Assembly (NCBI GenBank): GCA_013362555.1
Contig: JABFVX010000464.1
Span: forward strand, 1 to 10,434
Length of the DNA stretch: 10,434 bases
Direction of reading: 5' to 3'
Origin: Mycobacteriaceae bacterium
GTDB lineage: Bacteria; Actinomycetota; Actinomycetes; Mycobacteriales; Mycobacteriaceae
This document shows positions 6,763 to 10,434 of the stretch, one piece after another (positions within the stretch are counted from its first letter, which is position 1; every line of letters begins with the position of its first letter). The notes beneath the pieces are model-generated. The model saw only the letters and a list, made by a program, of their open reading frames with translations, made no database searches and was not told where the DNA came from. Position numbers and translations under genes: made by a program.

Positions 6763-6819
6763 GCGTCCTGAATGACCCGTGACGTGCGTCCAACGCACGT
6801 CACGGGTCATTCAGGACGC
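6763..6819. repeat. Second long palindrome, 27-bp perfect stem
   Basis: Arms 6763-6789 and 6793-6819 are perfectly complementary with a 3-nt CCA loop. Its centre (6771-6811) differs from the 5682-5722 centre at one base pair (A-T there, C-G here) plus one loop base. Unlike that copy it lies between divergent genes, 53 nt ahead of dop, where no upstream plus-strand gene needs terminating. It could be a terminator left from an earlier gene arrangement, a leader structure in dop mRNA, or a copy of a dispersed palindromic element. Confidence 0.7.
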
Positions 6820-6872
6820 TGTTGCGCCGGCCACGGCGGGGGCTGCGGGTGCGAACCACTCGGCTCGTATGT

Positions 6873-8372
6873 ATGCAGAGGATCATCGGAATCGAGGTCG
6901 AGTACGGCATCTCCTCGCCTGGAGACGCTTCGGCCAACCCGATTCTGACGTCGACACAGGCGGTGCTGGCATATGCGGCCGCCGAGGGCGTCCCGCGCGC
7001 GAAGCGCACCCGGTGGGATTACGAGGTCGAGTCGCCGCTGCGCGACGCCCGCGGATTCGATCTCGGGCGGATGTCGGGCCCGCCCCCGATCATCGACGCG
7101 GACGAAGTGGGTGCGGCGAACATGATCCTCACCAACGGCGCCCGCCTGTATGTGGACCACGCCCACCCGGAGTACTCCGCGCCGGAGGTGACGGATCCGC
7201 TGGACGCGGTGATCTGGGACAAGGCAGGCGAGCGCGTCATGGAGGCGGCGGCCCGGCATGCGTCGAGCGTGCCGGGTGCGCCCCGGCTGCAGCTGTACAA
7301 GAACAACGTCGACGGCAAGGGCGCCTCTTACGGCACCCACGAGAACTACCTGATGAGCCGTGAGACGCCCTTCAATTCGATCATTGCGGGCCTGACGCCG
7401 TTCTTCGTGTCACGGCAGGTGATCTGCGGTTCGGGCCGGGTCGGGGTCGGGCAGTCGGGCGACGAGGCCGGGTTCCAGTTGTCGCAGCGCTCGGACTACA
7501 TCGAGGTCGAAGTCGGGCTGGAGACCACACTCAAGCGCGGCATCATCAACACCCGCGACGAGCCACACGCGGACGCGGACAAGTACCGCCGCTTGCATGT
7601 CATCATCGGCGACGCGAACTTGGCGGAGTGGTCGACGTACTTGAAGGTCGGCACCACCGCCTTGGTGCTCGACCTGATCGAGGCGGGCGTGGATCTGTCC
7701 GACCTGCAGCTGGAGCGCCCGGTGACGGCAGTGCACGCCATCAGCCGCGACCCGAGTCTGCGGGCGACGGTAGCGCTGGCCGACGGGCGTGAGCTCACCG
7801 GCCTGGCGTTGCAGCGGGCGTACCACGACCGGGCGGCGAAGTTCGTCGCTGCCAACCACTCCGACGACGTCCGTGCGAACGACATAGTCGAGAAGTGGGC
7901 GCACGTCTTGGACCTGCTGGAACGCGATCCGATGGAGTGTGCGGACCTGCTGGACTGGCCCGCGAAGCTGCGGCTGCTCGAGGGTTACCGGCAGCGTGAG
8001 GGCCTGGGTTGGGCCGCGCCGAAGCTGCACATGCTGGATTTGCAGTATTCCGATGTCCGGCTGGACAAGGGCATCTACAACCGCCTGGTGGCGCGGGGGT
8101 CGATGCAGCGGCTGGTGAACGAGCAGGACGTGCTGGACGCGATGACGAACCCGCCGGAGGGTACCCGGGCCTACTTCCGGGGCGAGTGCCTGCGCCGGTT
8201 CGGAGCGGACATAGCGGCCGCCAGCTGGGACTCGGTGATTTTCGACCTGGGCGGGGACGCGCTGGTCCGCATTCCCACGCTGGAGCCGCTGCGGGGAACC
8301 AAAGCCCATGTCGGCCGACTGCTGGACTCGGTGGGCACAGCGGCGGAGCTGGTGGAACAGCTCACCAACTGA
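6873..8372 (+). CDS. dop: Pup deamidase/depupylase Dop
   Basis: This 499-aa protein (M. tuberculosis Dop is about 505) belongs to the carboxylate-amine ligase / glutamine-synthetase-like fold shared with PafA. It deamidates the C-terminal Gln of Pup to Glu and cleaves the Pup-lysine isopeptide bond, with ATP as a bound cofactor. The N-terminus MQRIIGIEVEYGISSP carries the metal-binding Glu8 and Glu10. RLYVDHAHPEYSAPE contains Asp95, the catalytic Asp of Dop. The Dop-specific loop (about 41-75, AKRTRWDYEVESPLRDARGFDLGRMSGPPP), absent from PafA, separates the two paralogues. Further conserved blocks are NNVDGKGASYGTHENYLMSR, GLETTLKRGIINTRDEPHAD and LHMLDLQYSDVRLDKGIYNRL. I start at the ATG at 6873, matching the conserved family N-terminus; no Shine-Dalgarno-like sequence precedes it. 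It reads in the same direction as pup-prcB-prcA, with a 123-bp gap to pup. Confidence 0.97.
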   Translation: MQRIIGIEVEYGISSPGDASANPILTSTQAVLAYAAAEGVPRAKRTRWDYEVESPLRDARGFDLGRMSGPPPIIDADEVGAANMILTNGARLYVDHAHPEYSAPEVTDPLDAVIWDKAGERVMEAAARHASSVPGAPRLQLYKNNVDGKGASYGTHENYLMSRETPFNSIIAGLTPFFVSRQVICGSGRVGVGQSGDEAGFQLSQRSDYIEVEVGLETTLKRGIINTRDEPHADADKYRRLHVIIGDANLAEWSTYLKVGTTALVLDLIEAGVDLSDLQLERPVTAVHAISRDPSLRATVALADGRELTGLALQRAYHDRAAKFVAANHSDDVRANDIVEKWAHVLDLLERDPMECADLLDWPAKLRLLEGYRQREGLGWAAPKLHMLDLQYSDVRLDKGIYNRLVARGSMQRLVNEQDVLDAMTNPPEGTRAYFRGECLRRFGADIAAASWDSVIFDLGGDALVRIPTLEPLRGTKAHVGRLLDSVGTAAELVEQLTN

Positions 8373-8398
8373 ACCTGGAGACATTGGACGTAACTGTG

Positions 8399-8432
8399 TT
8401 GCGACCCTCCTGTCAGCTGCGGTAGGTAGGGT
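8399..8432 (+). promoter_or_regulatory. Candidate pup-prcBA promoter
   Basis: TTGCGA (8399-8404) is an acceptable -35. GGTAGGTAGGGT (8421-8432) offers two overlapping -10 options: TAGGTA, with an 18-nt spacer, or TAGGGT, with a better hexamer but a 22-nt spacer. It lies in the dop-pup gap and could give the strong separate expression expected for the small tag protein. Read-through from dop is equally possible. Confidence 0.35.
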
Positions 8433-8447
8433 TGGGGGGTACGCACT

Positions 8448-8473
8448 GCGGCCCGCCTGTTCCAGGCGGCCGC
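8448..8473 (+). promoter_or_regulatory. Hairpin in the pup leader
   Basis: Arms 8448-8459 and 8463-8473 form 11 GC-rich base pairs with one bulged C (around 8452-8454) and a 3-nt TTC loop. The stem ends 7 nt before the AGGAAGG ribosome site (8481-8487), so it is not a simple terminator of dop, having no T-run and a short distance to the next gene. It may protect the 5' end of pup mRNA after processing, or attenuate transcription from dop. Confidence 0.45.
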
Positions 8474-8495
8474 AACAACGAGGAAGGTCGCTGCC

Positions 8496-8687
8496 ATGTC
8501 GCAAGAGCAGACCACACGCACCGGTGGCGGTGACGAGGACGACGCGCTCGGTGTCGATGCTGCCGGTCAGGAACGGCGGGAGAAACTCGCCGAGGAAACC
8601 GACGACCTGCTCGACGAAATCGACGACGTGCTCGAAGAGAACGCTGAAGACTTCGTGCGCGCCTACGTACAGAAAGGCGGCCAGTGA
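8496..8687 (+). CDS. pup: Prokaryotic ubiquitin-like protein Pup
   Basis: This 63-aa acidic protein (M. tuberculosis Pup is 64) is the tag that PafA joins to substrate lysines. The N-terminal 20 residues are low-complexity and disordered, and serve to start unfolding by Mpa. Residues about 21-52 (AAGQERREKLAEETDDLLDEIDDVLEE) are the segment that folds into a helix on the Mpa coiled coil. The C-terminus AYVQKGGQ ends in Gln63, so Dop must deamidate it to Glu before ligation. Lys60 matches the lysine near the C-terminus of mycobacterial Pup. AGGAAGG at 8481-8487 lies 8 nt ahead of the ATG. Its stop overlaps the GTG of prcB by 4 nt (GTGA), so the two are translationally coupled. Confidence 0.98.
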   Translation: MSQEQTTRTGGGDEDDALGVDAAGQERREKLAEETDDLLDEIDDVLEENAEDFVRAYVQKGGQ

Positions 8688-9568
8688 TCCCGGACCCTTT
8701 CCGTTCCGCGAGGGCAGACGCCGGGTCCGGCGTCCCTTCGATTCTCGGAAATCAGCTTTCCTCGTTCAGTGAAAATCTGCGTGTTCACGCCCCGGAGCTG
8801 TTGCCCGGGGCGGGTTTCCGTCCCGGCGCCGAGACGGTGCGGGTGAACGGCCCAATCGCCGACATCGCCCCGCACGGCACCACCATCGTCGCGCTCGCGT
8901 TTGACGGCGGCGTGCTCATCGCGGGCGACCGGCGGGCGACCCAGGGCAACCTGATCGCCAATCGGGACGTGGAGAAGGTCTATATCGCCGACTCCTACTC
9001 GGCGGCGGGCATCGCAGGCACCGCGGGCATGGCCATCGAGATGATCCGTTTGTTCGCCGTGGAGTTGGAGCACTACGAGAAGATCGAGGGCGTTCCGCTC
9101 ACCTTCGACGGCAAGGCCAGCAGGCTGTCGTCGATGGTGCGCAGCAACCTGGGTGCGGCCATGCAGGGCCTGGCGGTGGTGCCGATGCTGGTCGGCTACG
9201 ACCTGGACGCGAAGGACCCGCAGAAAGCGGGCCGCATCGTGTCGTACGACGTGGTCGGCGGGCGCAGTGAGGAGCGTTTCGGCTATGCCGCGGTGGGCTC
9301 CGGCTCGGTGTTCGCGAAATCGTCGCTGAAGAAGCTGTATCAGCCCGGCTCGGACGAGCAGCAGGCGCTGCAGTGGGCTGTCGAGGCGCTCTACGACGCC
9401 GCTGACGACGACTCGGCAACCGGCGGACCGGATCTGGGCCGGCGGATTTTTCCCACGGCGGTGACGATCACGGCCGAGGGCGCGGTCAAACAGTCCACGG
9501 AGCGACTGGCCGAGATCGCCCGCACGGTCATCGAGGGCAGGGCGGACGAGGAAGGGGCGTTGCGGTGA
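8684..9568 (+). CDS. prcB: 20S proteasome beta subunit PrcB
   Basis: This 294-aa Ntn-hydrolase precursor (M. tuberculosis PrcB is 291) provides the catalytic subunit of the alpha7-beta7-beta7-alpha7 core. A 65-aa propeptide ends at Gly65. Autocleavage in APHG/TTIVAL would expose Thr66 as Thr1 of a 229-aa mature chain. In mature numbering Asp17 (IAGDRRATQ) and Lys33 (RDVEKVYI) of the active site are present. Other family blocks are GIAGTAGMAIEMIRLFAVELEHYEKIEGVPLTF, GYAAVGSGSVFAKSSLKKLY and ALYDAADDDSATGGPDL. The start is the GTG at 8684, overlapping the pup stop, with GAAAGGCGG inside the pup end as ribosome site; the encoded propeptide length fits mycobacterial PrcB. It ends 52 nt before prcA. 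Confidence 0.97.
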   Translation: MIPDPFRSARADAGSGVPSILGNQLSSFSENLRVHAPELLPGAGFRPGAETVRVNGPIADIAPHGTTIVALAFDGGVLIAGDRRATQGNLIANRDVEKVYIADSYSAAGIAGTAGMAIEMIRLFAVELEHYEKIEGVPLTFDGKASRLSSMVRSNLGAAMQGLAVVPMLVGYDLDAKDPQKAGRIVSYDVVGGRSEERFGYAAVGSGSVFAKSSLKKLYQPGSDEQQALQWAVEALYDAADDDSATGGPDLGRRIFPTAVTITAEGAVKQSTERLAEIARTVIEGRADEEGALR

Positions 9569-9620
9569 CCCACTTGGTCGCGGTGTGTGCGCCGCGGGTG
9601 CGAGAAGAAGGAGGGTTGCG

Positions 9621-10418
9621 ATGACACTGCCGCTGTATGCGTCTGCCGAGCAGATCATGCGCGACAAGACGGAGTTGGCGCGCAAGGGCATCGCCCGCGG
9701 CCGCAGCGTCGTCGTGCTCACCTACGACAAGGGCGTCGTCTTCGTCGCGGAGAACCCGTCTGCCACGCTGCACAAGGTCAGTGAGCTCTACGACCGGGTG
9801 GGTTTCGCCGCGGTCGGCAAGTACAACGAGTTCGAGAACCTGCGCAGGCACGGCATCATGCAGGCCGACACCCGCGGCTACACCTACGACCGGCGTGATG
9901 TCACCGGGCGCGCGCTGGCCAACATGTACGCCACGCTGTTGGGCACGATCTTCACCGACCAGCTCAAGCCGTACGAAGTCGAGGTGTGCGTGGCCGAGGT
10001 CGGGTATCCCGGCGAGCAGAAGCTGTCGCAGCTGTACCGGATCTCGTTCGACGGTTCGATCGTCGACGAGAAGGAGTTCGTGGTGATGGGCGGCACGACC
10101 GAGCCGATCGCCACCGCGCTGAAGGACTCGTTTCAGGCCAATCTCGAACTGGGTGCGGCGGTGTCGATCGCGGTGGCGGCCTTGCAGGCGGGCGCCAACG
10201 ACGCGAGTTCGGGCACCGGCGCGGCGAAGTCCGCGGCGGCGAAGGAGAAGCGGGTCATCGAGTCGTCGAGCCTCGAAGTTGCGGTGCTGGAGCAGGAGCG
10301 GGACCGGCGGGCGTTCCGCCGCATCGCGGGCGCCGCACTCGAGACGCTGTTGGCGAAGCCCGTGAAGAGCGGCAAGAAGGCGGCGAAGCCGGACTCGGAC
10401 AAACCCGAGTCCGAGTAG
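9621..10418 (+). CDS. prcA: 20S proteasome alpha subunit PrcA
   Basis: This 265-aa protein (M. tuberculosis PrcA is 248) forms the non-catalytic gate rings of the core and the pockets that accept the Mpa GQYL tail. Conserved blocks are YASAEQIMRDKTELARKGIARGRSVV, VAENPSATLHKVSELYDRVGFAAVGKYNEFENLRR, DTRGYTYDRRDVTGRALANMYA, LGTIFTDQLKPYEVEVCVAEV and FVVMGGTTEPIATALKDS. The extra length lies in an Ala/Ser/Lys-rich insert (about 193-217, ANDASSGTGAAKSAAAKEKRV) and in a Lys/Pro/Asp/Ser C-terminal tail. I choose the ATG at 9621, since AAGGAGGG (9608-9615) lies 5 nt before it and the N-terminus then aligns with mycobacterial PrcA. An in-frame GTG at 9585 would add 12 residues and lacks such a site; the N-terminus matters as it forms the gate. 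It is last in the dop-pup-prcB-prcA run. Confidence 0.96.
   Translation: MTLPLYASAEQIMRDKTELARKGIARGRSVVVLTYDKGVVFVAENPSATLHKVSELYDRVGFAAVGKYNEFENLRRHGIMQADTRGYTYDRRDVTGRALANMYATLLGTIFTDQLKPYEVEVCVAEVGYPGEQKLSQLYRISFDGSIVDEKEFVVMGGTTEPIATALKDSFQANLELGAAVSIAVAALQAGANDASSGTGAAKSAAAKEKRVIESSSLEVAVLEQERDRRAFRRIAGAALETLLAKPVKSGKKAAKPDSDKPESE
10390..10413 (+). repeat. Inverted repeat in the 3' end of prcA
   Basis: CGGACTCGG (10390-10398) pairs with CCGAGTCCG (10405-10413) around a 6-nt loop, ending 3 nt before the stop codon. It encodes part of the variable tail (DSDKPES), so coding constraint is weak there. It may act as a 3'-end structure for the operon mRNA, or be incidental. Confidence 0.4.
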
Positions 10419-10434
10419 TCCCACACCCGTTTCG

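Larger units (their letters stand above)
6496..6872. promoter_or_regulatory. Divergent intergenic region, hydrolase gene / dop
   Basis: These 377 bp hold no gene I can support; a minus-strand frame reaching 6640 is an extension of a shadow frame. Contents in order: two tight GC-rich dyads (6553-6569 and 6572-6586), the 10-bp palindrome AGTCATGACT (6628-6637), the motif GATAACAGGCCCAAGCG (6680-6696) shared with the glycosyltransferase leader, and the 27-bp-stem palindrome 6763-6819. Promoters for the hydrolase gene and for dop must lie here or inside coding sequence, but I cannot identify a convincing -35/-10 pair for either. Confidence 0.45.

Noticed and set aside
5669..6819. Insertion sequence or transposon formed by the two palindromes
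   Set aside because: Neither transposase nor target-site duplication is visible, the enclosed gene is an ordinary hydrolase, and each palindrome is a complete hairpin on its own, not one end of a terminal repeat pair.
7410..8504. Minus-strand open frame opposite dop (364 codons)
   Set aside because: Antisense shadow of dop, whose protein is recognised along its whole length.
9585..9620. Earlier GTG start for prcA at 9585
   Set aside because: It adds an unconserved Arg-rich 12-residue extension; AAGGAGGG is correctly spaced for 9621.
1..10434. tRNA, rRNA, CRISPR array, prophage or replication origin
   Set aside because: No cloverleaf, regularly spaced repeats, phage genes, attachment-site duplication or origin-like clusters were seen.

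Overview
The window is high-GC actinobacterial DNA. It carries the Pup-proteasome locus of a mycolic-acid-type actinomycete, most likely Nocardia or a close relative. The evidence is the set of Mycobacterium-like proteins (Mpa/ARC, Dop, Pup ending in GGQ, PrcB, PrcA), the neighbouring trmI and RecB-like nuclease genes found beside mpa in mycobacteria, and the strong G/C third-position bias. The genus call is an inference.

Layout from left to right. Positions 1-66 hold a long nested hairpin that closes a minus-strand gene for a RecB-type nuclease (69-941). Divergent from it, 73 bp away, is trmI (1015-1848), a tRNA m1A58 methyltransferase. A 322-bp gene-free stretch with several short dyads leads into mpa/arc (2171-3931), the hexameric AAA unfoldase of the proteasome. 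A classic hairpin terminator follows it. Next is a GT39-like membrane glycosyltransferase (4134-5654), convergent with a dienelactone-hydrolase-family gene (5734-6495, minus). A perfect 32-bp-stem palindrome lies between those two. A 377-bp divergent intergenic region contains a second palindrome of the same family. After it comes the run dop (6873-8372), pup (8496-8687), prcB (8684-9568) and prcA (9621-10418).

How the genes work together, from established knowledge of the pathway: Dop deamidates the C-terminal Gln of Pup to Glu and also removes Pup from substrates. PafA, which is not in this window, ligates Pup to substrate lysines. Mpa/ARC captures Pup through its N-terminal coiled coils, unfolds the substrate and feeds it into the PrcA/PrcB 20S core. 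Every catalytic or docking residue I can check (Dop D95 and E8/E10, Pup GGQ, the PrcB Thr nucleophile with D17 and K33, the Mpa Walker motifs and C-terminal GQYL) is intact, so the system looks functional.

I see no new enzymatic system. The less explained material is non-coding: a pair of homologous palindromes with compensatory changes bracketing the hydrolase gene, dyad clusters upstream of mpa and between the hydrolase gene and dop, a 17-nt near-identical motif in two intergenic regions, a hairpin just ahead of the pup ribosome site, and an apparently Shine-Dalgarno-less dop start.
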